A stretch of 44,983 bases of DNA from a virus, in the IMG/VR virus record IMGVR_UViG_3300036806_000165, positions 1-44,983 of that record. One strand, given 5' to 3'. The position numbers were made by a program, and so were the translations under genes. This document shows, one piece after another, positions 8,946 through 16,054 of this stretch. The notes under the pieces were generated by a model, which was given only the letters and a program-made list of their open reading frames with translations, ran no database searches and was not told the DNA's origin. Each line of letters starts with the position of its first letter. Within the stretch, counting starts at the first letter, position 1.

Positions 8946-11510
8946 ATGAAACACTATATCGTTGGCCTGGCTTTGACGGGGATATTCGGCATTGCTCCGG
9001 CTGCGGCCCAAGTTGCCATTTCCGCGCTGCCATCTGCGACCACACCGCTGGCCGGGACTGAAGTTGTTCCTTGCGTCCAAAGCACAACGACGAAGAAATG
9101 CGCCGTTAGTGATATCGGCGCGATTCTCCCGAATGTCGTGACGGCCGGGACCACTGGCGACAGCACGCATGTTCCGCAGATCACAGTCGATGCGAAGGGT
9201 CGCATCACCAGCATCACGTCCATCCTTATTACTGGCGGAAGCGGAGCGGTTTCGAGCGTCTTCGGTCGCACCGGCGTGGTTATCGCGACGATCGGCGACT
9301 ATTCGTTCGACTTGATCAGCGGCAGCGTGACGCTCGCTCAACTGCCTTCGATCGCTGACAATACGCTTCTCGGGAATACGTCCGGCGGCTCGCACGTCCC
9401 GGCGGCGCTAACGGTCAATAGTGGCTCGAATTGCGGCGATTCCACTCACGCCCTGAAATGGACTAACGACACCGGCTTTGGCTGCCAGGCGATCACGGGT
9501 TCTGCCTCTGCCGGCGGCAGCGATACTCAGTTGCAGCGCAATAACGGCAGCGCGCTTGGTGGCATCAGCGGCGCGACGACTGACGGCACGGCGGTCACAA
9601 TGGCAAGCGGTGATCTTAAGCTTTCTGGTTCATCGAGTGGCACCGTGATCCTTAACGCGCCGGCGACTGGTGGTGGTACGCTCACCCTTCCGGCGGGCAC
9701 TGATACGGTCGCCGCGCTCGCCGCGACGCAAACCTTCACTAACAAATCGATTGCGGCATCCGAAGTCAATTCAGGGACACTGTCAGCATCCCAGATGCCT
9801 GCGTTAACCGGGGATGTCGCGACCTCCGCCGGCGCGGTGGCGACGACACTCGCAACCGTCAACAGCAACGTCGGTACATTCGGTGACAGCACTCACTGCG
9901 CTTCGGTAACGGTCAACGGCAAGGGGCTGGTCACAGCCGCGTCTCAGGGCACATCCTGCCCTGGTGGGGCGGGCAGCGGCATCGCCGTCACCGATGGAAC
10001 AAACAGCGTTTCCGGAACAACCACGGCCATTTTTGGCAATGGCTTCCGTGTCAGCGGCACAACCCCGAATGCGACGATCAATTCCACCCTCAGCGACATA
10101 ACGAAGACCACCAGCCATTCCGCCGCAATTGGCGACATGGGCAACGCCCTCAATCTCTCGGGCACGTTCACGCTCACCTTGCCGACCGCAACCGGATCGC
10201 TGTTCGCGCCGGGGCAATCACTCGCGGTTCTCAACAGCGGCTCTGGCAATATCACACTTACGAACAGCACCGGCCTGACCATGACCGGGCTCAACAGCAC
10301 GACGCTAATCCCTGGGACGAGCGGTACATTTATTGCCAACGCCAACGGCACGGGGATTGATTTCTTCGCGGCGATGCAGACACCATCCGCGACTGCACTT
10401 GGCGGGGTTCTGTCATCAACTTGCGCCGCGACGAATTTTGTTACCGGAATCACAACAGGTGGCGCGCTGACTTGCGCGGTGCCTTCTGGCGGTGGCGGGG
10501 CCAGCACTATTGTTTCCCCGCAGCCGCGCTTTTCATTACAAAGCGGAGCGGGTGTAGAAACAGCGGATGTTGCCCCGACAAGCACGACTTATCTAGTCTG
10601 TTGGGGGCGCGGAAATAATATTCCGTATTACACGGGATCAGCAGACGCACTGGACACACCAGCTTGTGGCACCAACGTGGCAAGCGATGTAATGCCGACC
10701 AGCAGCACTGGCGTAACCAACAGCGGCGCCGTCATTGACTTTTTCTGGTGTCATTCCTGTGGTGGTGGGTCTCTTGTCCACGTTACTGATGGCTCCGGTG
10801 GTGGTTGGGCTGCAGATACTAGCGGCTCGGCAACAGCACGTGGAACAGGATATAGCGCTGTTCATTATACGCGAGGCTACTGGACAAATACGAATGCTAT
10901 TGGCTCCGGCACGACCGGACGCGTCTATAACGGCAGTACGCTCTACAACAACATCGCAGCGGATCAGCTTACATACTACGACACCTGCCAGATGACCGCT
11001 GCCGGGACAACCCGGCTTGATTTACTGCCGACCCCGGCGGCTGGGGGTACGAACAATGTCATCGGATGCTGGAACGCCTACAAAGAAAATCGAGTTTCGG
11101 TTACTGCAAAAGTCGTAGATACGACTACTGGCTTTACTTATGGGACAGCTACATGGCTTGTGGCGGACGCAAGCAACACTGGGAGCGGCCTCTTTAATAG
11201 GCTTACTCAGGTTTTTGGGCTGCCGCAAACTCGCGTGACGTTCAATTTCAATCCGTTCATAACTAATGCATCTGTGGCGCCTCTGTGTTTAACGGGAGTT
11301 GATCTTGATAGCACTTCAGCGAATCCAAACTTGGCTGGCGCTCTCCAACCGTTAGCAAACAGTGGCGCTCAGAGCCCGGTAACGGATACGTTCGCTCCTG
11401 GGTCCGGGGTTCACTACCTACAGGAAATGGTATTTGTTGGCGCCTCGGGAACCTGTTCCTACGGCGGCATCGGTAACAGTTTTGCGATGCTGGTTAATAC
11501 CGAGTATTGA
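8946..11510 (+). CDS. Tail fibre-like protein with N-terminal signal peptide
   Basis: An AAAGGAA ribosome site precedes ATG 8946. The 854-residue product begins with Lys-His, a hydrophobic core and an A-A-A-Q cleavage-like site near residue 22, i.e. a Sec signal peptide. After it comes 'ISALPSATTPLAGTEVVPCVQ', a motif of phage fibre N-termini. The middle is built from Gly/Ser/Thr-rich fibre-like sequence with recurring L-x-x-T-L-L/T-G-N and 'AATQTFTNKS' elements. The last 300 residues differ, with scattered Cys and aromatic residues, and probably form the receptor-binding head. A fibre with a signal peptide is unusual. Confidence 0.8.
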   Translation: MKHYIVGLALTGIFGIAPAAAQVAISALPSATTPLAGTEVVPCVQSTTTKKCAVSDIGAILPNVVTAGTTGDSTHVPQITVDAKGRITSITSILITGGSGAVSSVFGRTGVVIATIGDYSFDLISGSVTLAQLPSIADNTLLGNTSGGSHVPAALTVNSGSNCGDSTHALKWTNDTGFGCQAITGSASAGGSDTQLQRNNGSALGGISGATTDGTAVTMASGDLKLSGSSSGTVILNAPATGGGTLTLPAGTDTVAALAATQTFTNKSIAASEVNSGTLSASQMPALTGDVATSAGAVATTLATVNSNVGTFGDSTHCASVTVNGKGLVTAASQGTSCPGGAGSGIAVTDGTNSVSGTTTAIFGNGFRVSGTTPNATINSTLSDITKTTSHSAAIGDMGNALNLSGTFTLTLPTATGSLFAPGQSLAVLNSGSGNITLTNSTGLTMTGLNSTTLIPGTSGTFIANANGTGIDFFAAMQTPSATALGGVLSSTCAATNFVTGITTGGALTCAVPSGGGGASTIVSPQPRFSLQSGAGVETADVAPTSTTYLVCWGRGNNIPYYTGSADALDTPACGTNVASDVMPTSSTGVTNSGAVIDFFWCHSCGGGSLVHVTDGSGGGWAADTSGSATARGTGYSAVHYTRGYWTNTNAIGSGTTGRVYNGSTLYNNIAADQLTYYDTCQMTAAGTTRLDLLPTPAAGGTNNVIGCWNAYKENRVSVTAKVVDTTTGFTYGTATWLVADASNTGSGLFNRLTQVFGLPQTRVTFNFNPFITNASVAPLCLTGVDLDSTSANPNLAGALQPLANSGAQSPVTDTFAPGSGVHYLQEMVFVGASGTCSYGGIGNSFAMLVNTEY

Positions 11511-11513
11511 ACT

Positions 11514-12434
11514 ATGCCGCTCATCAAACCATCGCGGCGGAAATTTATAACCGGAGTTGCCGCATTAGCCGCTATGCGGGATTTATCGCCTGATCCGGCG
11601 GAGGCCATCATGTTGCGCAATGGCGCGACGCGAGCAAGACCAGTTCCGCCACCAGCTCCGGCTTCTGTGGGGTATAATAATCTCACATTTTCAGAAAATT
11701 TCGACACAGGTGCAGGCGTCGATCTAAGTGACACAAGAGCGCCGGGGTTTAATTGGTATATCCATAATGCTTGGCCTGCTGCACCTTCTATTGGTGGATG
11801 GGATACTTTCCCAGCGACAAACCCGGCAACACTTTCGTTTTCAAATTCGCTAATGACTGCTGGGCAAGCGGCTGCAAATACCTTCGGCGTCTGTATGGCG
11901 ACAGCGTGCGCAGACCCGGCAAACGCCAATAATTATATTGGGAAGGTTTTTAATAATGGCTTCTATGCCGAATGCCGCATGGCAGTTACGCAGCCAACAA
12001 GCAGTCCAGATTTTCCAGCGTTTTGGGCTTGGTCGGTAGAATACCAGACGCAGAATGGTCCGCCGTCTAGTTGGGTAGAAATCGACGTAATGGAGCAGGC
12101 CAATACTGATGCAAATCATACAAACCTTAAAGAATTTAATTGGGTATCACCATACACAGCGAGCGCAAGTCTAGGGGCTAATCAGGCGCTTAATGGTATT
12201 GACATTTCAAAGCAAAATATTTGGGGCTTCCTAAATCTACCGGCCAGTCAAAATGCAGGGACGGGACTATTTCAGTCCTATATCAACAACGTCGAAATTA
12301 CCGCCGCCGACGCTACCTACGGCACAAGCGGAAATTTCTCGCAAATCGACAGTCAACATATGTTCATCATGCTGGGATGGGGAGTGGATACCACTTCAAT
12401 CCAAGTCGATTGGGTAAGGGTGTGGCAGTTATGA
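11514..12434 (+). CDS. GH16-like glycan hydrolase with Tat-like leader
   Basis: The start is 3 bases after the fibre stop; 306 residues. The N-terminus PSRRKFITGVAALAAM matches a twin-arginine signal (R8, R9, then F-I). The motif E189-I-D191-V-M-E194 is the catalytic E-x-D-x-x-E signature of glycoside hydrolase family 16, placed in a concanavalin-like fold. The C-terminus VDWVRVWQL is also typical of that family. It probably depolymerises a capsular or exopolysaccharide. Its AT-richer codons differ from the tail genes, which suggests transfer. Confidence 0.8.
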   Translation: MPLIKPSRRKFITGVAALAAMRDLSPDPAEAIMLRNGATRARPVPPPAPASVGYNNLTFSENFDTGAGVDLSDTRAPGFNWYIHNAWPAAPSIGGWDTFPATNPATLSFSNSLMTAGQAAANTFGVCMATACADPANANNYIGKVFNNGFYAECRMAVTQPTSSPDFPAFWAWSVEYQTQNGPPSSWVEIDVMEQANTDANHTNLKEFNWVSPYTASASLGANQALNGIDISKQNIWGFLNLPASQNAGTGLFQSYINNVEITAADATYGTSGNFSQIDSQHMFIMLGWGVDTTSIQVDWVRVWQL

Positions 12435-12567
12435 AAATTCTCCCGGTCTTCGTCGCTGCAATCCTGGTGTGGCACAACCGGCGGTGCTGCACAAATTTGC
12501 TCCTTCTCTTGCGCCATTGAAGGACGCCCTTACCTGCGAACACACTCACGATGGTCTCCCTATTTAG
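12431..12567 (+). pseudogene. Frameshifted small secreted peptide gene
   Basis: The ATG at 12431 overlaps the hydrolase stop. It encodes MKILPVFVAAIL, a good signal-peptide start, then the frame fails and ends at 12520. Moving by one frame at about 12468 restores a coherent sequence: VAQPA as a cleavage-like site, then about 28 residues ending at TAG 12565. That stop abuts the stop of the converging gene (CTATTTAG). A one-base deletion, a sequencing error or recoding would all explain it. Confidence 0.45.
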
Positions 12568-12760
12568 GTTCGAGTGCGCGAATTTCCTTCACACACTCTC
12601 TGACATCTTCGCTCATGAACATCCATTTCCGCGTGACCTTGAGGCAAGCCTCAACGCCCTGAGCGAACCCAGCCCGCTTGCCGCGCATATAGGCTGCTTC
12701 AATGGCGCCCTCTTCCTTGGCGGCGTTCATGCACCAATCCTTGCTGACTACCAGTTTCAT
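12560..12760 (-). CDS. Small unknown protein (66 aa)
   Basis: This is the last gene of a minus-strand cluster of seven tiny genes. The ATG at 12760 is preceded by TAGGCGC. The product is charged, with a coiled-helical middle, two Cys and a 'VSKDWCMNAAKEEG' N-terminus that looks like a small conserved phage protein. No function is recognised. It converges on the frameshifted peptide gene. Confidence 0.75.
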   Translation of the reverse strand: MKLVVSKDWCMNAAKEEGAIEAAYMRGKRAGFAQGVEACLKVTRKWMFMSEDVRECVKEIRALEPK

Positions 12761-12769
12761 ATCGCGCGC

Positions 12770-12934
12770 CTATTTCGCATCTCTCAGTTTGCATAACATT
12801 TCCGCAGCATGAAACATCCCGCCGCGCCAGCTATCGTTCGCACCATCGCGCACCCGCGCACCCTCTGCTCTGATCGCGTTGATGCACTCTTGGATGATTT
12901 CACGACGCGACTTCCTTGGCACCAAAGTCTCCAT
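12770..12934 (-). CDS. Small unknown protein (54 aa)
   Basis: An ATG at 12934 runs to TAG at 12770, giving a highly charged helical protein (METLVPRKSRREIIQEC...). It fits between its neighbours with a 6-base gap upstream and a 9-base gap downstream, which supports it as a real cluster member. The ribosome site is weak, so translation may depend on coupling. No family is recognised. Confidence 0.7.
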   Translation of the reverse strand: METLVPRKSRREIIQECINAIRAEGARVRDGANDSWRGGMFHAAEMLCKLRDAK

Positions 12935-12940
12935 TATTGT

Positions 12941-13135
12941 TCAATACGGTCTAGTGATAAAATCCATGTTGTCCACGCAGGTCACAAATTCGTTACCAGC
13001 ATTAGTCCTGACACGGTAAAAACGATGGTCGCCAATGACCGGAGAAACAATCCGCGTCCACACTTTGTCATTGGGATAGTCGAGCGGCCTGCGCCTGACA
13101 TTCACAACATCGCCCACTTTGAAATCCTTGGTCAT
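12941..13135 (-). CDS. Small unknown beta-rich protein (64 aa)
   Basis: The product begins MTKDFKVGDVVNVRRRP and looks like a small SH3/KOW-type beta barrel: a 'VGDVV' strand, a Tyr/Phe-rich core and a final 'VTCVDNMDFITRP'. Such small barrels can bind nucleic acid, but no family is assigned. It lies in the minus cluster between genes of 70 and 54 residues. Confidence 0.75.
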   Translation of the reverse strand: MTKDFKVGDVVNVRRRPLDYPNDKVWTRIVSPVIGDHRFYRVRTNAGNEFVTCVDNMDFITRPY

Positions 13136-13146
13136 GGCCGCTTATT

Positions 13147-13359
13147 CTACTTGAGTTCGATAGCGCGATATTGCCAGTGGCTACTACTGCTGCATTTCAC
13201 GGCGTAGTCTTCTGCCATCGACATGCTGTCGAAAGCAGCCATCGTTCGCCACGATGTTGGGCTTATGTCTGGCCGGTCATCTTTGCCCATGTATTGAACA
13301 ACGGCCTGCAACCCATCTAGATTGGTGTAGCGAAGGTCTTTTTGCGTGATGTCAGGCAT
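13147..13359 (-). CDS. Small unknown protein (70 aa)
   Basis: The ATG at 13359 is preceded by a clear TAGGAGC ribosome site, which itself overlaps the stop of the upstream membrane peptide. The product is soluble and mixed in composition, with MPDITQKDLRYTNLDGLQ at its start and a Ser-rich segment near residue 58. No function is recognised. Confidence 0.75.
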   Translation of the reverse strand: MPDITQKDLRYTNLDGLQAVVQYMGKDDRPDISPTSWRTMAAFDSMSMAEDYAVKCSSSSHWQYRAIELK

Positions 13360-13367
13360 CGCGGCTC

Positions 13368-13469
13368 CTATTTAAAAACGATGTGTAGGTGAGAGATTAC
13401 CGGCCATGCGACCGACACCAGAATACCGAAGATGGCAACGTTCAAAAGAAACCGAATGAAATCGACCAC
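13368..13469 (-). CDS. Membrane peptide (33 aa)
   Basis: A GTG start at 13469 has a near-ideal AAGGAGA site six bases upstream. The product is a single hydrophobic helix (VDFIRFLLNVAIFGILVSVAW, then a short polar end). The frame sits neatly between two genes of the same cluster. The size and shape are those of small phage membrane peptides; what it does is not known. Confidence 0.65.
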   Translation of the reverse strand: MVDFIRFLLNVAIFGILVSVAWPVISHLHIVFK

Positions 13470-13479
13470 CTGTCTCTCC

Positions 13480-13749
13480 TTAAAATGGTAGAGGGGTTTC
13501 GGGAGGATTAGGCAGCTTGTCCTCATTGAAGCGGACGAAACTCGCCTTGTGCTGACTGAACTCGGCCAAGCAACTATTCCCAGCCCAAACCCGGATGTAG
13601 GGGATCATGCAGTACTCGCCATTCTTCTCGCACGCCTCGATGTGGGTGCAGTTTTTTCCAGCGATCCAATCGAGCGGGTTGCCATGTTCGTCGCACGGCA
13701 ACTGCACGGCATCGATAACCTGTTTGATCGGATGGCTTTCGGTTTGCAT
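13480..13749 (-). CDS. Small unknown protein (89 aa)
   Basis: The ATG at 13749 (MQTESHPIKQVIDAVQLP) is chosen because TAGGAGC lies just upstream. An extended start at 13803 has no such site and would overlap the next gene. Four Cys residues fall in the middle (C-D-E-H-G, N-C-T-H, E-A-C, Y-C-M), which could form a small metal site. No family is recognised. Confidence 0.75.
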   Translation of the reverse strand: MQTESHPIKQVIDAVQLPCDEHGNPLDWIAGKNCTHIEACEKNGEYCMIPYIRVWAGNSCLAEFSQHKASFVRFNEDKLPNPPETPLPF

Positions 13750-13757
13750 TGGCGCTC

Positions 13758-13940
13758 CTATTTTGTGCAGTGCCTGTTCACCGCCGACATGACTTTGCGC
13801 CATGGGATGATGAACTGGTCGGTTTTGATAAGCGCGCCATTTGGGTAACGAACCTCATGCACGACAAGGATGCCCTTGGCGTCGTCATAGAACCAAGTGT
13901 TTGGGTCAATGGTCTTCGGAGTCAGACTATGGCGTGGCAT
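13758..13940 (-). CDS. Small unknown protein (60 aa), first of the minus cluster
   Basis: The product (MPRHSLTPKTIDPNTWFYDDAKGILVVHEVR...) looks complete and beta-rich. Unlike three of its neighbours it has no AGGAG site. Its upstream sequence changes character about 20 bases before the start and soon meets the island repeat at 13979. The island may therefore have separated it from its original promoter and leader. Confidence 0.75.
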   Translation of the reverse strand: MPRHSLTPKTIDPNTWFYDDAKGILVVHEVRYPNGALIKTDQFIIPWRKVMSAVNRHCTK

Positions 13941-13978
13941 AAGGTGCTGTCCGAAGTGATGTCAATATTGGATAGTGG

Positions 13979-14009
13979 GTGTCCTAAGTGGCGTGGGGTG
14001 TCCTAAGTC
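13979..14009 (+). repeat. Paired 12-bp repeat at left edge of the island
   Basis: GTGTCCTAAGTG at 13979-13990 recurs at 13998-14009 (last base C), with a period of exactly 19 bases. The same pair with the same period is found at 18751-18781 in the same orientation. The two pairs border the accessory genes. Confidence 0.9.
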
Positions 14010-14015
14010 GGGGAA

Positions 14016-14390
14016 ATGGACAAGCCCGGCTACCGTTACGCACTCTCGGCTCTTCGAGAGGGACGCTCCGCCCTGGCTGGCGAGATTGATGCCTTGACCA
14101 GGCGCATCGCGCACTGCGAACGGGACATGGCCCATGTTGATGCGATTCTCACTCTGCTGGCCCCATCCGCCGACCCGGCCAAGCTCCCCAAGAAGCGGTT
14201 CCAACAGCGGGTGAAGATTTTTCGGCAAGGCGATCTCGGTCGCCTGATCATCGGCGTGTTGCGGGCGGCGGGCCGCCCTATGGGCACCCACCAGATCGCC
14301 ACCGCCATCGAGGCGGCGGCGGGGTTCGCGCCGGGCAGCTTGGTCCGGCGAGTGCGGGGCAATCTCAGCTACTTGGCGGCGTGCTTGTGA
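14016..14390 (+). CDS. RYAL-type helical/winged-helix-like protein
   Basis: The ATG at 14016 lies 7 bases after the repeat pair; 124 residues. The N-terminal half (RYALSALREGRSALAGEIDALTRRI...) is a coiled coil. The C-terminal half (GDLGRLIIGVLRAAGRPMGTHQIATAI) resembles a winged-helix or HTH region. The N-terminus is clearly related to the minus-strand gene at 18722-18982 (RYALHALKDKRATLAGEI). Proteins of this layout are common in alphaproteobacterial chromosomes, but no function is known to me. It is part of the island cargo or of its border. Confidence 0.75.
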   Translation: MDKPGYRYALSALREGRSALAGEIDALTRRIAHCERDMAHVDAILTLLAPSADPAKLPKKRFQQRVKIFRQGDLGRLIIGVLRAAGRPMGTHQIATAIEAAAGFAPGSLVRRVRGNLSYLAACL

Positions 14391-14447
14391 AACATATGTA
14401 ACCGCTTGAAATATCTTGAACCATTTACTATTTGGTGAGTTATCAGA

Positions 14448-14498
14448 CCTATCATCATGATAGGAGTTGCGAATGCGGCAAATCTATCATATTGATAG
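14448..14498 (+). promoter_or_regulatory. Two palindromic operators of the toxin-antitoxin operon
   Basis: CCTATCATCATGATAGG at 14448-14464 and CTATCATATTGATAG at 14484-14498 share the pattern CTATCATnwTGATAG. Their centres are 35 bases apart, and both lie immediately upstream of the toxin start. This is the usual position for binding by an antitoxin or antitoxin-toxin complex, giving autoregulation. Confidence 0.75.
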
Positions 14499-14501
14499 GA
14501 T

Positions 14502-14834
14502 ATGCAGGACCGGCAGGAACAGGTTCCATTCCGACCATCGCGCGTTCAGCTCGAAAAGCGGATCAAGGAACTGGCGAAAAATACGGACAACATCACCTGG
14601 GGCGATCATGCCTTCGACAGGAGCGATGAACGCGACATATCGATTACGGACGGCCTGGCCGTCCTTCGGACGGGCTTATTGGACGATCACATTGAACCGG
14701 GAAATGCACCCGGCGAGTGGAAGGGGAAAATGATCAAGTCGGTGAAGGGGCGGCGTGAAGTTGGAGTGGTGGTCATCATTATCAAGGATGCGGAATTGTT
14801 TGTGAAAACGGTTGAATGGGAGGATTTGCGATGA
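14502..14834 (+). CDS. DUF4258-type toxin
   Basis: The 110-residue product has the DUF4258 pattern: a helical N-terminus, W-G-D-H-A-F-D-R-S-D-E-R-D-I near residues 33-46, 'VLRTG' near 54-58, then strands ending in 'VVVIIIKDAELFVKTVEWEDL'. DUF4258 proteins are thought to be RelE/MqsR-like toxins. The start at 14502 is uncertain because the AGGA is very close. Its stop overlaps the next ATG by ATGA, and the next gene encodes an MqsA-like HTH protein, the usual arrangement. Confidence 0.75.
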   Translation: MQDRQEQVPFRPSRVQLEKRIKELAKNTDNITWGDHAFDRSDERDISITDGLAVLRTGLLDDHIEPGNAPGEWKGKMIKSVKGRREVGVVVIIIKDAELFVKTVEWEDLR

Positions 14835-15370
14835 ACAAGCGCGAGTTCTTCAGGCATGGACGCGAAATCCAGCTTGAACCGCTGCATTATACTATGTGCG
14901 GTCTAGATGACATCTATCTGCTCAACGGATTTGAGCGGAAGAAAACCGCTCATGGTGACGGCGTGACTGTCAGTGCGATTGACGGTCTACACAAAGCTAT
15001 TGGTTTTGCGCTGATCACTGATAGGAAGACTCTGACTCCCAAAGAACTGCGTTTTCTGCGCAAGGAAATGAGTCTTACCCAGGCTGAGTTGGGAGGTGCC
15101 CTGCGGCTGTCTGGCCAACAGGTGGCGCGTTGGGAGAAGGCTGAATGTGAAATTTCCGGACCCGCCGAGACTTTGTTGCGCCTGCTCTACGTCATTACAT
15201 TGGCGCCGGCGAAGCACCGCGCCAAGATTCTTGATAAGCTTATGGAAAAGCTGGGGGCCATGTCTAAGCAGGACGAAACAAAGACGACCAAGCTTGTCTT
15301 CCGGGAGACGGAGCTCGGGTGGAGTGGGAGTCAAGCCGCCAACTGCCACAGTCATGCGATAGCCATGTAA
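14831..15370 (+). CDS. MqsA-like HTH antitoxin
   Basis: The ATG at 14831 has a GGGAGG site; 179 residues. The N-terminus (LHYTMCGLDDIYLLNGF) resembles MqsA/YgiT-type antitoxins, although only one Cys remains where such proteins often have zinc-binding pairs. Residues 68-125 form an XRE-type helix-turn-helix (LTPKELRFLRKEMSLTQAELG, then QQVARWEKAE). It probably binds the toxin and the two CTATCAT palindromes upstream. A strong terminator follows at 15460. Confidence 0.8.
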   Translation: MNKREFFRHGREIQLEPLHYTMCGLDDIYLLNGFERKKTAHGDGVTVSAIDGLHKAIGFALITDRKTLTPKELRFLRKEMSLTQAELGGALRLSGQQVARWEKAECEISGPAETLLRLLYVITLAPAKHRAKILDKLMEKLGAMSKQDETKTTKLVFRETELGWSGSQAANCHSHAIAM

Positions 15371-15459
15371 CCAAGATGACGATAAGAAATTTGTATTAGT
15401 GCCCGCACTCGTTCGAGTGTCTGAGGTGCGGCTCCAATGGGATAAAACGAAGCAAGAAG

Positions 15460-15494
15460 ACCCCTTCAGGGAGAAAACCTCTGAAGGGGTTTTT
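15460..15494 (+). terminator. Rho-independent terminator after the TA pair
   Basis: ACCCCTTCAG at 15460-15469 pairs perfectly with CTGAAGGGGT at 15481-15490, and a T run follows. It ends the toxin-antitoxin transcript. A smaller hairpin (CACTCG-TT-CGAGTG) lies at 15405-15418. Confidence 0.9.
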
Positions 15495-15607
15495 GCACAT
15501 CCGGCCTAATTCGCGAAGCGCGCCACTATTTGAGTACTACTCAGTTCCCCTTCCCCGCGCCAAAGGAAGGATTTCTGATTTAGCTCCCTCATACCCGCTC
15601 GCAGGCC

Positions 15608-15841
15608 CTATTCGCTGGACTTGAGTTTGGCGGCAAGGCGCCCCAGCGCCCCAGCTTTCCCGTCCGCTAGTCTCGCCACAACCTTTTCCCAACCGTCAGG
15701 TGGGCTCCGATGAGCCTTGGCCGCCTCGTCCAATCGAGCCTGCCGGATGGTCGCCACGGAACAGCCAAGAGCCTTTGCCAACTCATCGTGAGAAATCACA
15801 GCAAATAGCTCGTCTGTAGCTTTCCGAAAATTCTTCGACAT
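15608..15841 (-). CDS. Small HTH DNA-binding protein, putative repressor
   Basis: The 77-residue product has a helix-turn-helix at about residues 18-38 (HDELAKALGCSVATIRQARLD), followed by 'AHRSPPDGWEKVVARLA'. Proteins of this shape are widespread in Alphaproteobacteria. The gene diverges from a strong plus-strand promoter. Its own start is 4 bases from the left arm of a palindrome that brackets that promoter, so it may repress both directions. Confidence 0.75.
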   Translation of the reverse strand: MSKNFRKATDELFAVISHDELAKALGCSVATIRQARLDEAAKAHRSPPDGWEKVVARLADGKAGALGRLAAKLKSSE

Positions 15842-15844
15842 TCT

Positions 15845-15892
15845 GTATGCACTCCACTTGACAACTCTCGTTCCGTCCTATACACTGCATAC
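15845..15892 (+). promoter_or_regulatory. Sigma-70-like promoter bracketed by a palindrome
   Basis: TTGACA at 15858-15863 and TACACT at 15881-15886 are separated by 17 bases. GTATGCA at 15845-15851 and its reverse complement TGCATAC at 15886-15892 flank the promoter. The right arm overlaps the -10 region, so a bound repressor, plausibly the divergent HTH protein, would block transcription. Confidence 0.75.
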
Positions 15893-15908
15893 AACATCAA
15901 CGAGGGAC

Positions 15909-15992
15909 ATGAAAGATGTTTCTGAGGAGAAGAGCGTAAGCCCAAACCGAGCCAGTCGGGCGATTTGGGCAAACGAATCAAAACCCGACTGA
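15909..15992 (+). CDS. Possible 27-aa peptide in the short transcript
   Basis: The ATG at 15909 follows GAGGGAC closely, and the frame ends at TGA 15990-15992, just before the terminator stem. The product is polar (MKDVSEEKSVSPNRASRAIW...). Its position opposite a repressor is that of a Cro-like or peptide regulator, but the sequence alone is too short to assign. It may be chance. Confidence 0.3.
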   Translation: MKDVSEEKSVSPNRASRAIWANESKPD

Positions 15993-16005
15993 ATTTGGAC
16001 CAGAA

Positions 16006-16036
16006 GCCACCGGCTCCATCGGGTCGGTGGCTTTTT
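16006..16036 (+). terminator. Terminator between promoter and transposase
   Basis: GCCACCG at 16006-16012 pairs with CGGTGGC at 16025-16031, followed by five T. It separates the strong 15858 promoter from the transposase start at 16055, so transposase expression would need read-through or a second promoter. Confidence 0.85.
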
Positions 16037-16054
16037 CACGAATCAAGGCGTGCC

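Larger units (their letters stand above)
15893..16036 (+). ncRNA. Predicted short terminated transcript
   Basis: Transcription from the 15858 promoter should start near 15893 and meet the terminator at 16006-16036, giving an RNA of roughly 145 bases. It could be a small regulatory RNA, a leader of the transposase gene, or the message for a 27-residue frame at 15909-15992. No known RNA family is recognised. Confidence 0.45.

Noticed and set aside
14473-14733. Alternative plus frame over the toxin gene
   Set aside because: It overlaps the operators and the DUF4258 gene in another frame and encodes an Arg/Ser-rich product with no domain.
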